64,000 nucleotides of DNA from Pseudoflavonifractor gallinarum (GCF_014982855.1 NZ_JADCKF010000001.1:248001-312000), one strand, 5' to 3'; positions 7,361 through 16,463 are shown, counted from the stretch's first letter. Program-made: numbers and translations. The notes: generated by a model from the sequence alone, not told the origin.

Positions 7361-8638
7361 ATGCCTCAATTTATTGATACCGCGAAGATCACCGTCCGCT
7401 CCGGCAACGGCGGAAACGGCGCGGTGGCCTTCCACCGGGAGAAGTATGTGGCGGCCGGCGGACCCGACGGCGGCGACGGCGGCCGGGGCGGCAACATCAT
7501 CCTTCAGGTGGACGGGCATATGTCCACGCTGATGGACTTCCGCTACAAGAGAAAGTACAGCGCCGGAAACGGCATGGACGGCTCCGGCAAGCGCTGCACC
7601 GGCAAGGACGGCGAGGACCTCATCATCAAGGTCCCCCGCGGCACCGTGGTCCGGGACGCTGAGACCCGGGAGATCATCTGCGATATGTCCGGGGACGAGC
7701 CCTTTGTGCTGGCCCGGGGCGGCAAGGGCGGCTGGGGCAACAAGCATTTTGCCACCCCCACCCGCCAGGTGCCCAACTTTGCCAAGGCGGGCCTGCCCGG
7801 TCAGACCCGGGACGTGATTCTGGAGCTCAAGCTCCTGGCCGATGTGGGCCTGGTGGGATTCCCCAACGTGGGCAAGTCCACCCTCCTCTCGGTGGTGTCC
7901 AAGGCCCAGCCCAAGATCGCCAACTACCACTTTACCACCCTCTTCCCCAACCTGGGCGTGGTGTATGTGGACGAGGGGGTGTCCTTCATCCTGGCCGACA
8001 TCCCCGGTATCATCGAGGGCGCCAGTGAGGGCGCCGGCCTGGGCCATGATTTCCTGCGGCATGTGGACCGCTGCCGCCTGCTCATCCACGTGGTGGATGT
8101 ATCGGGCAGCGAGGGCCGTGATCCGGTGGCCGACTTTGAGGCCATCCAGACCGAGCTCCAGGAGTACTCCCCCGAGCTGGCCTCCCGCCGGATGATCGTG
8201 GCGGGCAACAAGGTGGACATCGCCGCCGACCGTACCGGCCTGGAGGCCCTCAAGGCCCATGTGGAGGGGCTGGGCATGCCCTTCTTTGAGATCTCGGCGG
8301 CCGCCCACCAGGGCACCCGGGAGCTGATGTTCGCCGCAGCCAAGGAGCTGCAGGACCTGCCCCCCATTACGGTCTATGAGCCCACCTATGTGGAGCGGCC
8401 CACCCAGGTGGATACCAGCGCGCCGCTGGACATCCGCCATGAGGACGACACCTGGATCGTGGAGGGCCCCTGGCTCCAGCGCCTGATGGCCAACACCAAC
8501 TTTGGGGACTTCGAATCCAGAAGCTGGTTTGACAAGATGCTCCGCCAGTCTGGCCTCTATGACCGGCTGGAGGAGATGGGGATTCAGGACGGGGATATCG
8601 TCTCCCTCTACAACCTGGAATTTGAATATCAGAAATAA
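7361..8638 (+). CDS. obgE: Obg family GTPase
   Basis: This is a 425-residue essential GTPase of ribosome assembly and stress control. The glycine-rich Obg fold spans residues 1-158 (GNGGNGAVAFHREKY, PDGGDGGRGGN). The G domain follows with P-loop GFPNVGKST and the switch motif LADIPGII, and the OCT domain covers the last 80 or so residues. The start is ATG 7361 with AGGAGGA upstream; an open frame extends upstream through the palindromic repeats but is not part of the protein. The usual rplU-rpmA-obgE order is kept. Confidence 0.96.
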   Translation: MPQFIDTAKITVRSGNGGNGAVAFHREKYVAAGGPDGGDGGRGGNIILQVDGHMSTLMDFRYKRKYSAGNGMDGSGKRCTGKDGEDLIIKVPRGTVVRDAETREIICDMSGDEPFVLARGGKGGWGNKHFATPTRQVPNFAKAGLPGQTRDVILELKLLADVGLVGFPNVGKSTLLSVVSKAQPKIANYHFTTLFPNLGVVYVDEGVSFILADIPGIIEGASEGAGLGHDFLRHVDRCRLLIHVVDVSGSEGRDPVADFEAIQTELQEYSPELASRRMIVAGNKVDIAADRTGLEALKAHVEGLGMPFFEISAAAHQGTRELMFAAAKELQDLPPITVYEPTYVERPTQVDTSAPLDIRHEDDTWIVEGPWLQRLMANTNFGDFESRSWFDKMLRQSGLYDRLEEMGIQDGDIVSLYNLEFEYQK

Positions 8639-8643
8639 AAAAC

Positions 8644-8673
8644 GGAGCCGGGCGGCATTTGCCGCCCGGCTCC
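8644..8673. terminator. Bidirectional terminator between obgE and the spore protein gene
   Basis: A perfect 13-base inverted repeat, GGAGCCGGGCGGC with ATTT loop, is preceded by an A-run and lies between convergent genes. Confidence 0.75.
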
Positions 8674-8703
8674 ATCTATGACAGGTCCGTATCTGGGGAA
8701 AGA

Positions 8704-8901
8704 TTACTTCATGGAGTTCTCGTAGGCCTGGATCATCTTTTTGACCATCTGGCCGCCCACGGAACCGGCCTCACGGCTGGTCAGGTCGCCATTATAGCCC
8801 TGCTTCAGGTTGACGCCGACTTCGGAAGCGGCCTCCATCTTGAACTTGTTGAGGGCCTCGCGGGCATTGGGGACAGAAGGCTGATTAGAATTGGTAGACA
8901 T
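8704..8901 (-). CDS. Alpha/beta-type small acid-soluble spore protein
   Basis: This 65-residue DNA-binding protein coats and protects spore DNA. Its features are NAREALNKFKMEAASEVGV, with a KMEAASEVGV block resembling the germination protease site, and the SASP signature GYNGDLTSREAGSVGGQMVKKMI. The ATG at 8901 is chosen because AAGGAG lies 9 bases upstream; an in-frame ATG at 8910 touches that ribosome site. It indicates a spore-forming host. Confidence 0.95.
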   Translation of the reverse strand: MSTNSNQPSVPNAREALNKFKMEAASEVGVNLKQGYNGDLTSREAGSVGGQMVKKMIQAYENSMK

Positions 8902-8970
8902 AACATGCATCTCCTTACGTGTTGTTTGTTTGGATTGAGAATCCGAACATAGCTTTGCCCCGAAGGCGAT

Positions 8971-9000
8971 TTCTATGTGTTTTTCGTGATTGCTAATTCA
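8971..9000 (-). promoter_or_regulatory. Candidate sigma-G promoter of the spore protein gene
   Basis: On the minus strand TGAATT (9000-8995) and CATAGAA (8977-8971) are 17 bases apart. They resemble the forespore sigma-G pattern TGNATA/CATNNTA but are imperfect. The position, about 70 bases before the start, and the gene type fit. Confidence 0.4.
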
Positions 9001-9143
9001 TAGTAAAACTGGAAACAGCCTCAAGCCGTCACTAATTGCTTTCATTTGGACGCGTAGCATAAAAAGCGTTTCTATGGGGCATGTTTTTGGTATAGTTATA
9101 AAGAGAAGGGTTCAGACTCTTTTTGTTTTTGAAGAAAATTGTT

Positions 9144-9172
9144 TTGATTTTACAGGGGTATGATGCTATAAT
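9144..9172 (+). promoter_or_regulatory. Sigma-A promoter of murA
   Basis: TTGATT at 9144-9149 and TATAAT at 9167-9172 have 17-base spacing, about 120 bases before the start codon. Confidence 0.75.
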
Positions 9173-9297
9173 ATTTTAGCATTGAGATGGGCGGCCTTTC
9201 GGCCGCCGGGAACATGACATAATGATGGGTCCGGGCGCAATTCGTCCGGCCGTTTTACTGCCGGGTCCTCCCGGACTGGAGAATAGAAGGTGCGGTC

Positions 9298-10593
9298 TTG
9301 ACAAAGTATGTGATTCACGGCGGGAAACCGCTTTTTGGTGAGATTTCCATCAGCGGCGCGAAGAACGCGGCCGTTGCCATTATCCCGGCCACCCTGCTGG
9401 TGGACGGCGTCTGCCGGATCGAGAATATCCCGCAGATCAGCGACGTTACGCTGATCCTGAATATCCTTCAGGATCTGGGCGCCGATGTGCGCACCGTCAA
9501 CCGGACGACGGTGGACATTGATTGCAGCCATATCCACAATTCCAAGGTCCCGGAGGAGCTGGCCCGCAAGATCCGGGCCTCTTACTACCTGATCGGGGCC
9601 CTCCTCAGCCGCTTCGGCAGCGCGGAGGTTCCCCCGCCGGGCGGATGTGATCTGGGCGGCCGTCCCATCGACCAGCATATCAAGGGCTTTGTGGCCATGG
9701 GGGCCGATGTGGACGTAAAGGGCGGCTATATCCACGCCAAGGCCAAGGGCGGCCGGCTGACCGGTACCACTGTCTATATGGATATCGTCTCGGTGGGCGC
9801 CACCATGAACATCATGCTGGCGGCTACTCTGGCCGAGGGCCTGACGGTCATTGAAAATGCCGCCAAGGAGCCCCACATCGTGGACCTGGCCAACTTCCTC
9901 AACTCCATGGGCGCCGACATCATGGGCGCCGGTACCGACGTCATCAAGATCCGCGGCGTGGAGCGTCTGGGCGGCGGGATGTACTCCATCATCCCCGACC
10001 AGATCGAGGCGGGCACCTATATGGCCGCCGTGGCGGCCGCGGGCGGTGAGGTTCTCATTAAGAACGTCATCCCCAAGCATCTGGAGTGCATCACCGCTAA
10101 GCTGGTAGAGATGGGCGTGGACGTGGAGGAGCGGGACGACGCAGTGCTGGTCCGCCGCACCGGCAAGCTGACCCGTACCAACGTCAAGACCCTGCCCTAT
10201 CCGGGCTTCCCCACCGACATGCAGCCCCAGATTGCCGCAGTGCTCTGCCTGGCCCAGGGGACCAGCGTGGTCACCGAGGGCGTGTGGGACAACCGTTACC
10301 GCTATGTGGACGAGTTCCGCCGTATGGGCGCACAGATCCAGGTGGACGGCAAGATCGCGGTCATCGAGGGTGTGGAGAAGCTCACCGGAGCCCGGCTGCG
10401 CGCCTGTGACCTGCGGGCGGGTGCCGCCATGATCATCACCGCTCTGGCGGCCCAGGGCACCTCTGAGATCAGCAACATCCACCACATTGAGCGGGGCTAT
10501 GAGGACATTGTCCGCAAGCTCTCCGGGGTGGGCGCGGATATCCGCGTGGTGATCACTCCCGATGAGGAGCAGAGCGAGGCCACTGCGGGCTGA
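9298..10593 (+). CDS. murA: UDP-N-acetylglucosamine 1-carboxyvinyltransferase
   Basis: This 431-residue enzyme makes the first committed step of peptidoglycan synthesis, transfer of enolpyruvate to UDP-GlcNAc. Lys22 and Asn23 lie in ISGAKNAAVAI and the fosfomycin-target Cys is Cys117 in PPPGGCDLGGRPID. The TTG start at 9298 gives the normal N-terminus MTKYVIHGGKPL, with AAGGTG upstream. The gene stands alone with its own promoter and terminator. Many Clostridia carry two murA copies; a second cannot be judged from this window. Confidence 0.95.
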   Translation: MTKYVIHGGKPLFGEISISGAKNAAVAIIPATLLVDGVCRIENIPQISDVTLILNILQDLGADVRTVNRTTVDIDCSHIHNSKVPEELARKIRASYYLIGALLSRFGSAEVPPPGGCDLGGRPIDQHIKGFVAMGADVDVKGGYIHAKAKGGRLTGTTVYMDIVSVGATMNIMLAATLAEGLTVIENAAKEPHIVDLANFLNSMGADIMGAGTDVIKIRGVERLGGGMYSIIPDQIEAGTYMAAVAAAGGEVLIKNVIPKHLECITAKLVEMGVDVEERDDAVLVRRTGKLTRTNVKTLPYPGFPTDMQPQIAAVLCLAQGTSVVTEGVWDNRYRYVDEFRRMGAQIQVDGKIAVIEGVEKLTGARLRACDLRAGAAMIITALAAQGTSEISNIHHIERGYEDIVRKLSGVGADIRVVITPDEEQSEATAG

Positions 10594-10628
10594 CCGGCCT
10601 TTTTCCAACGAGAATGCTGACGCACTGA

Positions 10629-10658
10629 GGGGCGGCGGATTTCCGCCGCCCCTTTTTT
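10629..10658 (+). terminator. Rho-independent terminator after murA
   Basis: GGGGCGGCGGA pairs with TCCGCCGCCCC around a short loop and is followed by six T residues. Confidence 0.9.
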
Positions 10659-10693
10659 CGGATTTTGGACCATAGAAAGTAGGAGCGATTTTT

Positions 10694-11482
10694 TTGCTGA
10701 CACTGACGACACTGGCCAGCGGCTCCAGCGGCAACTGCACGCTGGTCTCGGATGGCACAACCCATATCCTTGTGGACGCAGGGATCTCGGCCCGGCGAAT
10801 CACAACGGCCCTCAAAGGGCTGGGGATCGATCCCGGGAGTCTGTCCGGCGTGCTGGTCACCCATGAGCACTCCGACCACATCTGCGGCCTGACCACGCTG
10901 GCCAAACAGCTCTCCTTCCCTGTCTATGCCAGCCACGGCACGGCGGGGGCGCTGTGCTGCCGCATCCCCACATTGGAGGCCCGGATGCACGCCTTTACCC
11001 CGGGGGTATCCTTTGAGGTGGGCGGCGTGGCCGTGGAGACCTTTGCCACCCCCCACGACACGGCTCAGAGCAATGGCTATGCCCTCTCGGCGGGCGGGCG
11101 GAAGGCGGCAGTGGTCACCGACCTGGGCTGTCCCACCGAGGAGGTGCGCCGGGGGATCAAGGGCAGCCACCTGCTGGTGGCTGAGACCAACCACGAGGTG
11201 GAGTGGGTACAGTCGGGCCCCTATCCCTATTTTCTGAAAGCACGGGTGCTGGGTGAGCGGGGCCACCTGTCCAACCAGGCGGGCGCCGAGCTCATCTGTT
11301 CCGCCGTGCGGGAGGGAGCAAATACCATACTGCTGGCCCACCTCTCCAAGGAGAACAACACCCCTGCCCGGGCCTATGAGACGGTCTCGGCCGCGCTGGA
11401 GCGGCAGGGGGCGGCCGTGGGCCGGGATGTGCGGCTGGAAGTGGCCCCCCGGGCCGAAGTGGGACAGACCTATGTGGTCTGA
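10694..11482 (+). CDS. YycJ/WalJ-like metallo-beta-lactamase-fold hydrolase
   Basis: This is a 262-residue MBL-fold protein. Its features are SGSSGNCTLVSDGTTHILVDAG at the N-terminus, the metal motif THEHSDH, a downstream TPHDTAQS, DLG and AETNHEVEW. The arrangement matches YycJ, a nuclease-like family often linked to walRK; no walRK genes are next to it here. TTG 10694 is used because AGGAGCG precedes it and the protein begins at the family start LTLTTLASGSSGN. It lies 30 bases before rlmH and is probably cotranscribed with it. Confidence 0.85.
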   Translation: MLTLTTLASGSSGNCTLVSDGTTHILVDAGISARRITTALKGLGIDPGSLSGVLVTHEHSDHICGLTTLAKQLSFPVYASHGTAGALCCRIPTLEARMHAFTPGVSFEVGGVAVETFATPHDTAQSNGYALSAGGRKAAVVTDLGCPTEEVRRGIKGSHLLVAETNHEVEWVQSGPYPYFLKARVLGERGHLSNQAGAELICSAVREGANTILLAHLSKENNTPARAYETVSAALERQGAAVGRDVRLEVAPRAEVGQTYVV

Positions 11483-11512
11483 GTACATACTGTGCCAAGA
11501 GGAGAAGAGAAC

Positions 11513-11995
11513 ATGCTGAGTGTGCACCTCATCTGTGTGGGGAAATTGAAGGAAAAATTCTACCTGGAGGCCTGCGCCGAGTATGTCAAGCGCCTGTCCG
11601 GGTACTGTAAGCTCCAGGTGGTGGAATTACCCGAGGAGCGCCTGCCCCAGAACCCCTCCCAGGGACAGATCGACGCCGCGCTGGAAAAGGAGGCCGACGC
11701 CATTCGCGCCAAGCTCCCCCCCAGCGCCAGCCTGGTTGCCCTGTGCGTGGAGGGAAAGCTCCGCTCCAGCGAGGAGGTGGCCCGGCTTCTGGCCGACTGG
11801 AGCCAGAACAGCGCCAAGCATCTGGTCTTTCTCATCGGCGGCTCCTATGGCCTGCATCCCTCCATCAAGGCCCAGGCGTGGGTCAAGCTCTCCATGTCAC
11901 CCATGACCTTCCCCCATCACCTGGCCCGGGTCATGCTGCTGGAGCAGATCTACCGCGGCTTCAAGATCAATGAGGGGTCCAGCTATCATAAATAA
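11513..11995 (+). CDS. rlmH: 23S rRNA pseudouridine-1915 N3-methyltransferase
   Basis: This 160-residue SPOUT methyltransferase acts on the 70S ribosome at helix 69. Conserved parts are LSVHLICVGKLKEKFY at the start, FLIGGSYGLHPSI (SAM-binding knot) and the C-terminal LARVMLLEQIYRGFKINEGSSYHK, which ends with the usual YHK. ATG 11513 with GGAGAAGAG upstream gives the family length; an in-frame ATG seven codons earlier is less likely. In Firmicutes it commonly follows yycJ, as here. Confidence 0.96.
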   Translation: MLSVHLICVGKLKEKFYLEACAEYVKRLSGYCKLQVVELPEERLPQNPSQGQIDAALEKEADAIRAKLPPSASLVALCVEGKLRSSEEVARLLADWSQNSAKHLVFLIGGSYGLHPSIKAQAWVKLSMSPMTFPHHLARVMLLEQIYRGFKINEGSSYHK

Positions 11996-12050
11996 GGACC
12001 TTTCTGGAGAAAGTCCTAAAATTCGGCTGGAATTTGCGGCCTTTTTGCGC

Positions 12051-12056
12051 TATAAT
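12051..12056 (+). promoter_or_regulatory. -10 element of the phosphohexomutase promoter
   Basis: A consensus TATAAT stands 55 bases before the start codon. The -35 region (TGGAAT at 12028-12033) is weak. Confidence 0.5.
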
Positions 12057-12110
12057 AACCATGTCAGAGCCCGTCTATACTTGTGAATCAATGGATTGGA
12101 GGTCCTTCCC

Positions 12111-13838
12111 ATGTCCTATCGTGAACGATATGAGCAGTGGCTGAACAGCCCCGCCCTCTCCCAGGAGGAGAAGGCTGAGCTCCAGAGCATTGCCAATGAT
12201 GAAAAAGAGATCGAGTCCCGCTTCTTTGCCCCCCTGGAATTCGGCACCGCCGGCCTGCGGGGCACCATGTGCGTGGGCCTGCATCAGATGAATATCCACG
12301 TGATCCGCCACGCCACCCAGGCCTTTGCCGAGGTCATCCTGGCCGAGGGGAGCGAGGCCGTGGAGCGTGGCGTAGCAGTGTGCTTTGACTGCCGCAACCA
12401 CTCCCAGGAGTTTGCCCGGGAGACCGCCTGCGTCATGGCGGGCAACGGCATCAAGGTGCGCCTGTTCGAGTCCCTGCGCCCCACCCCGGAGCTGTCCTTC
12501 GCGGTGCGGGAGTACGGCTGCATTGCCGGCGTGAACGTCACGGCCAGCCACAACCCCAAGGAGTACAACGGCTATAAGGTCTACTGGGCCGACGGCGCCC
12601 AGCTGCCCCCCCACCACGCCGCGGCCATTGCGAAAAAGATGGAGGAGCTGGATCTCTTCACCTCCATCCGGCGCATGGACTACGATGAGGCGGTGGCCAA
12701 GGGCATGATCACCCTGATGGGAGAGGAGACCGACGAGAAATTCCTCGCCAATGTCATGGGCCAGATGAACGACAAGGCCGCCGTGGAGAAGGTGGCGGAC
12801 ACCTTCAAGATGGTCTACACCCCCTTCCATGGGACAGGCTACAAGCTCATTCCCGAGACGCTGCGCCGTCTGGGCATGAAGCATGTGCTCTGCGTACCGG
12901 AGCAGATGGTGGTGGACGGAAACTTCCCCACCGTGGTCTCCCCCAACCCGGAGAATCCCGAGGGATTCTACCTGGCGGTGGAGCTGGCCAAGAAGGAAGG
13001 CGCCGACTTTATCCTGGGCTCCGACCCCGACGCCGACCGGGTGGGCATCATGGTCCGCAACGACCAGGGCGAGTATATCGTCATCTCCGGCAACCAGACC
13101 GGCGTGCTGCTGCTGGATTACCTCATCGGGGCCCGGAAGCGCGCGGGTACGCTGCCCGCCAATGCGGTGGCCCTCAAGACCATCGTCACTACCGAGATGG
13201 CACGCAAGGTGGCCGAGACCAACGGCGTGAAGTGCTTTGATACCTTTACCGGTTTCAAGTTCATGGCCGAGAAGAAGAACAAGCTGGAGGCCTCCGGCGA
13301 GGGGAAGGTCATCTTCTCCTACGAGGAGAGCTACGGCTATATGCTGGGCGACTATGTCCGGGACAAGGACGCTGTCACCGCCGCCCTGCTCCTCACCGAG
13401 ATGGCGGCCTGGTACGCCGGACAGGGCATGACCCTGTACGACGCCCTCCAGAAATGCTTTGAGAAGTACGGCTATTACGGGGAGAAGACCCTCAACCTGG
13501 TCATGCCCGGCCTGGACGGCCTGAAGAAGATGGCTGACCTGATGGCCGGCCTGCGGGAGCATCCCCCGGTGGAGATCGCCGGTGTGGCCGTGGAGCAGCA
13601 GAAGGACTACAAGGACGGCAGCGTGGTCCGGGTCTCCGACGGTGCCAAGAGCACCATGGAGCTCTCCGGTTCCAACGTGCTGCGCTATGAGATGGCCGAC
13701 GGCACCAGCATCATCGTCCGTCCCTCCGGCACCGAGCCCAAGGTCAAGGTCTATATCCTGGCCAACGGCGCGGACAAGGCCGTGTGTGACGAGAAGGTGG
13801 CCAAGTATGCCGCCTGGGCCGAGAGCCTGAAGGGCTAA
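12111..13838 (+). CDS. Phospho-sugar mutase (phosphoglucomutase/phosphomannomutase)
   Basis: This 575-residue alpha-D-phosphohexomutase interconverts hexose 1- and 6-phosphates. The phosphoserine loop is VTASHNPKEYNGYKVYW, the metal loop is GSDPDADRVG, the sugar-specificity loop is FSYEESYGYM, and the phosphate-binding loop is RPSGTEPKVKVY near the C-terminus. The length and SHNPKEYNG version match the long PgcA-type enzymes that work mainly on glucose. ATG 12111 sits 7 bases after GGAGGT; an upstream in-frame TTG overlaps that site. Confidence 0.93.
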   Translation: MSYRERYEQWLNSPALSQEEKAELQSIANDEKEIESRFFAPLEFGTAGLRGTMCVGLHQMNIHVIRHATQAFAEVILAEGSEAVERGVAVCFDCRNHSQEFARETACVMAGNGIKVRLFESLRPTPELSFAVREYGCIAGVNVTASHNPKEYNGYKVYWADGAQLPPHHAAAIAKKMEELDLFTSIRRMDYDEAVAKGMITLMGEETDEKFLANVMGQMNDKAAVEKVADTFKMVYTPFHGTGYKLIPETLRRLGMKHVLCVPEQMVVDGNFPTVVSPNPENPEGFYLAVELAKKEGADFILGSDPDADRVGIMVRNDQGEYIVISGNQTGVLLLDYLIGARKRAGTLPANAVALKTIVTTEMARKVAETNGVKCFDTFTGFKFMAEKKNKLEASGEGKVIFSYEESYGYMLGDYVRDKDAVTAALLLTEMAAWYAGQGMTLYDALQKCFEKYGYYGEKTLNLVMPGLDGLKKMADLMAGLREHPPVEIAGVAVEQQKDYKDGSVVRVSDGAKSTMELSGSNVLRYEMADGTSIIVRPSGTEPKVKVYILANGADKAVCDEKVAKYAAWAESLKG

Positions 13839-13855
13839 GAGTCACAGAAACAAAG

Positions 13856-13892
13856 GGACCCGGGGCAGAAGTATCGCTTCTGCCCCGGGTCC
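13856..13892. terminator. Bidirectional terminator between convergent genes
   Basis: A 16-base perfect inverted repeat, GGACCCGGGGCAGAAG around TATCG, separates the mutase gene and pfkA. Confidence 0.75.
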
Positions 13893-13904
13893 TTCCCTGT
13901 GTGT

Positions 13905-14981
13905 TCAGCCCATGCTGATGCCCATGCGGCGGGCCACCTCCAGCATGCCGTGGCTCTCTGGGACCAGGCGGCTCTTGCCAGCCACATCCTTGAGCTTATT
14001 TTCACCCACATGGTTGTTTTTCATGGCGATGGTAATGCCGTAGTTTTCGTCCTCCACCATTTTGGCGGCGTAGGAGCCGAACTGAGTGGCCAGCACCCGG
14101 TCATAGGGGGAGGGAGTGCCGCCCCGCTGCATGTGTCCGGGGACGCAGACCCGGGTCTCAAACCCGGTCAGCTCCTCGATCTGCTTGGCGATGCGGTTGG
14201 TGGCGGTGGTATAGCCCGCCTCTGCCCGCTTGGCCGCGCGCTCCTTTTTCTTCATGCGGGCCTCGCAGGCATCCATAGCGCCCTCGGCCACGGCCAGAAT
14301 GGAAAAGGTCTTTCCCTGAGCGGCCCGGCGCTCGATGGCGGCGCAGACATTTTCGATGGTATAGGGCAGCTCGGGAATGAGGATGATATCCGCGCCGCCG
14401 GCGATGCCGGCATAGAGGGTGAGCCAGCCGGCCTTGTTGCCCATCAGCTCCACCACCATGCAGCGGCTGTGGCTGCCGGCGGTGGTGTGCACCCGGTCGA
14501 TGGCCTCAGTGGCGATGTCCACCGCGGAGTGGAACCCGAAGGTGACGTCGGTGCCGTAGATGTCATTGTCGATGGTCTTGGGGAGGCCGATGATGTTGAG
14601 CCCCTCCTCCGCCAGGAGGTTGGCGGTCTTGTGGGTGCCGTTTCCGCCCAGGCAGAGCAGACAGTCCAGCTTCATCTCCTGATAGTGCTGCTTCATGGCG
14701 GCGACCTTGTCCACCTGGTCCTCCCCCACCACCCGCATGAGCTTGAAGGGGGTGCGCCGGGTGCCCAGGATGGTGCCGCCCACGGTGAGGATGCCCGAGA
14801 ACTCCCGGGGCTCCATGACCCGCCAGTCTCCATGGATCAGGCCGTGATAGCCGTTTGCAATGCCGATGATCTCCACCTGATCTCCCATGCGCTGGTAGAG
14901 CGCTTTGGCAACACCCCGCAGTGTGGCGTTGAGACCCGGACAGTCCCCGCCGGAGGTGAGGATACCCACTCGTTTTTTCAT
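13905..14981 (-). CDS. pfkA: 6-phosphofructokinase, mixed active-site type
   Basis: This is a 358-residue PFK of glycolysis. Conserved parts are KRVGILTSGGDCPGLNA, the nucleotide loop LGGNGTHKTA, the catalytic PKTIDNDI, and the substrate loop PGHMQRGGTPSPYDR. Gly105 (E. coli 104) is the ATP-type residue, whereas Lys125 (E. coli Gly124) is the residue usual in PPi-dependent enzymes. Asn104 replaces the Mg-binding Asp103. The start ATG at 14981 has AAAGGAGG 11 bases upstream; an earlier ATG at 15014 is less likely. Donor specificity cannot be settled from sequence alone. Confidence 0.92.
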   Translation of the reverse strand: MKKRVGILTSGGDCPGLNATLRGVAKALYQRMGDQVEIIGIANGYHGLIHGDWRVMEPREFSGILTVGGTILGTRRTPFKLMRVVGEDQVDKVAAMKQHYQEMKLDCLLCLGGNGTHKTANLLAEEGLNIIGLPKTIDNDIYGTDVTFGFHSAVDIATEAIDRVHTTAGSHSRCMVVELMGNKAGWLTLYAGIAGGADIILIPELPYTIENVCAAIERRAAQGKTFSILAVAEGAMDACEARMKKKERAAKRAEAGYTTATNRIAKQIEELTGFETRVCVPGHMQRGGTPSPYDRVLATQFGSYAAKMVEDENYGITIAMKNNHVGENKLKDVAGKSRLVPESHGMLEVARRMGISMG

Positions 14982-15105
14982 TGGCTGTATGCCTCCTTTT
15001 CTGTATCGCTCCATCCGCTTTTCTTCAGCATAGGAGTCTGGTCGTTTCCTGTCAAGCCCCGAAGGGGGATTATGGCGGGAAATGCACGGAAATCCCCGGC
15101 TTTAG

Positions 15106-15134
15106 TTGCATAAAATCGCCTTATATGTTACAAT
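15106..15134 (+). promoter_or_regulatory. Promoter and long leader of the DEAD-box helicase gene
   Basis: TTGCAT at 15106-15111 and TACAAT at 15129-15134 have 17-base spacing. Transcription would start near 15141, leaving a leader of about 135 bases. Confidence 0.65.
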
Positions 15135-15275
15135 TAAAAAATTGCAGGAATGCAAATGAGCCGGGGGAGAAACCTTCCCTGTGATTTGAGGTCGCGCCGG
15201 GAAAACGGCGTTCCGGACGTGTGTGCCGATGGATGGGGACCTTGAATCGGGCACAGCGAAAGGAAGGAACGTATT

Positions 15276-16463
15276 ATGATGGAAATCAACGGCGAACAGG
15301 TGGAAGGCCTGTCCAACTATGCCGACCTCGGGCTCTCCGAGGCCGTAATGAAGGCCATTGAGAAGAAGGGCTATGTGCAGGCCACACAGGTGCAGTCGGG
15401 CGCTATCCCCTACTTCATGCAGTGGAGAGACGTGATCGCCAAGGCCCCCACGGGAACGGGCAAGACCTTTGCCTTCGGCATTCCCATGGTGGAGCATATC
15501 GACCCGGAATCCACCGATGTGCAGGGACTGATCCTGGCCCCCACCCGGGAGCTGGCCATTCAGATCCAGGATGAGCTGCGGGATCTGTGTGCCTTCAAGG
15601 AGGGCGTGCGGGTGGCCTGCCTCTACGGCGGACAGCCCATTGAAAAGCAGATCACCCAGCTCAAGAAGCGGCCCCAGATCGTGGTGGCCACTCCGGGCCG
15701 ACTCATGGACCATATGAAGCGGCGCACCGTGCGGCTGGACAAGGTGGAGACCGTGGTGCTGGATGAGGCCGACCGGATGCTGGACATGGGCTTTGTGCGG
15801 GATGTGACCCGCATCCTGGATCAGATCAAGCACCGGAAGAATATGGGCATGTTCTCGGCCACCATCTCCCGAGAGGTCATGGACATCTCTTGGGTCTACC
15901 AGCGCGACCCGGTGGAGATCACCGTCCGCCCGGTGGAGGACTCCAAGCCCGACATCCAGCAGTACCGGATCGATCTGGACAACCGGGAGCAGAAGCTGGA
16001 TACCATCGCCGCTCTCATTACCCACGGCGGGTATGAGCGGGCCATCGCCTTCTGCAATACCAAGAACATGACCGACCGCCTGGCGGGGCTTCTGAAGATG
16101 CGCGGGATCTCCTGTGAGGCCATCCACGGGGACATTCAGCAGCGGGTGCGGGAGCGTACCCTGGACAAGTTCAAGAAGGGCGAGCTGCGGGTACTGGTGG
16201 CCACCGATGTGGCGGCCCGGGGACTGGACATCGACGATGTGGATGCGGTCTTTAACTATGATGTGCCCGATGAGATGGAGAATTATACACACCGCATCGG
16301 CCGGACCGGCCGCGCCAAGCGCCACGGAGTGGCCTATACCTTTGTGGCCAACATCACCGAGGGGATCCGGATGGACAGTATTGTCAGCAATACCAAGGCC
16401 GAGATCCAGCGCCTGCGCTATGACCAGGACGGATGCCTGATGCTGGTGGAGGAAAAGGCGTAA
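15276..16463 (+). CDS. DEAD-box RNA helicase
   Basis: This 395-residue ATP-dependent RNA helicase has the full motif set: Q-motif GYVQATQVQSGAIP, motif I APTGTGKT, Ia PTRELAIQ, Ib TPGRLMD, II VLDEADRMLDMG, III SAT, V ATDVAARGLDIDDV and VI HRIGRTGRA. The protein ends soon after motif VI, so it lacks the extra RNA-binding tail of DbpA or CshA, and it is a core-only helicase. A long untranslated leader suggests cold or RNA-structure control. The start is the first of two adjacent ATG codons after AAGGAAGG. Confidence 0.95.
   Translation: MMEINGEQVEGLSNYADLGLSEAVMKAIEKKGYVQATQVQSGAIPYFMQWRDVIAKAPTGTGKTFAFGIPMVEHIDPESTDVQGLILAPTRELAIQIQDELRDLCAFKEGVRVACLYGGQPIEKQITQLKKRPQIVVATPGRLMDHMKRRTVRLDKVETVVLDEADRMLDMGFVRDVTRILDQIKHRKNMGMFSATISREVMDISWVYQRDPVEITVRPVEDSKPDIQQYRIDLDNREQKLDTIAALITHGGYERAIAFCNTKNMTDRLAGLLKMRGISCEAIHGDIQQRVRERTLDKFKKGELRVLVATDVAARGLDIDDVDAVFNYDVPDEMENYTHRIGRTGRAKRHGVAYTFVANITEGIRMDSIVSNTKAEIQRLRYDQDGCLMLVEEKA

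Larger units (their letters stand above)
8902..9297. other. 396-base intergenic region between divergent SASP and murA genes
   Basis: The left third holds the spore gene leader and its candidate promoter, and the middle is AT-rich without coding features. The right part holds the murA promoter at 9144 and a small hairpin GGCGGCC-TTTC-GGCCGCC at 9192-9209 in the murA leader. No credible ORF is seen. Confidence 0.6.
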
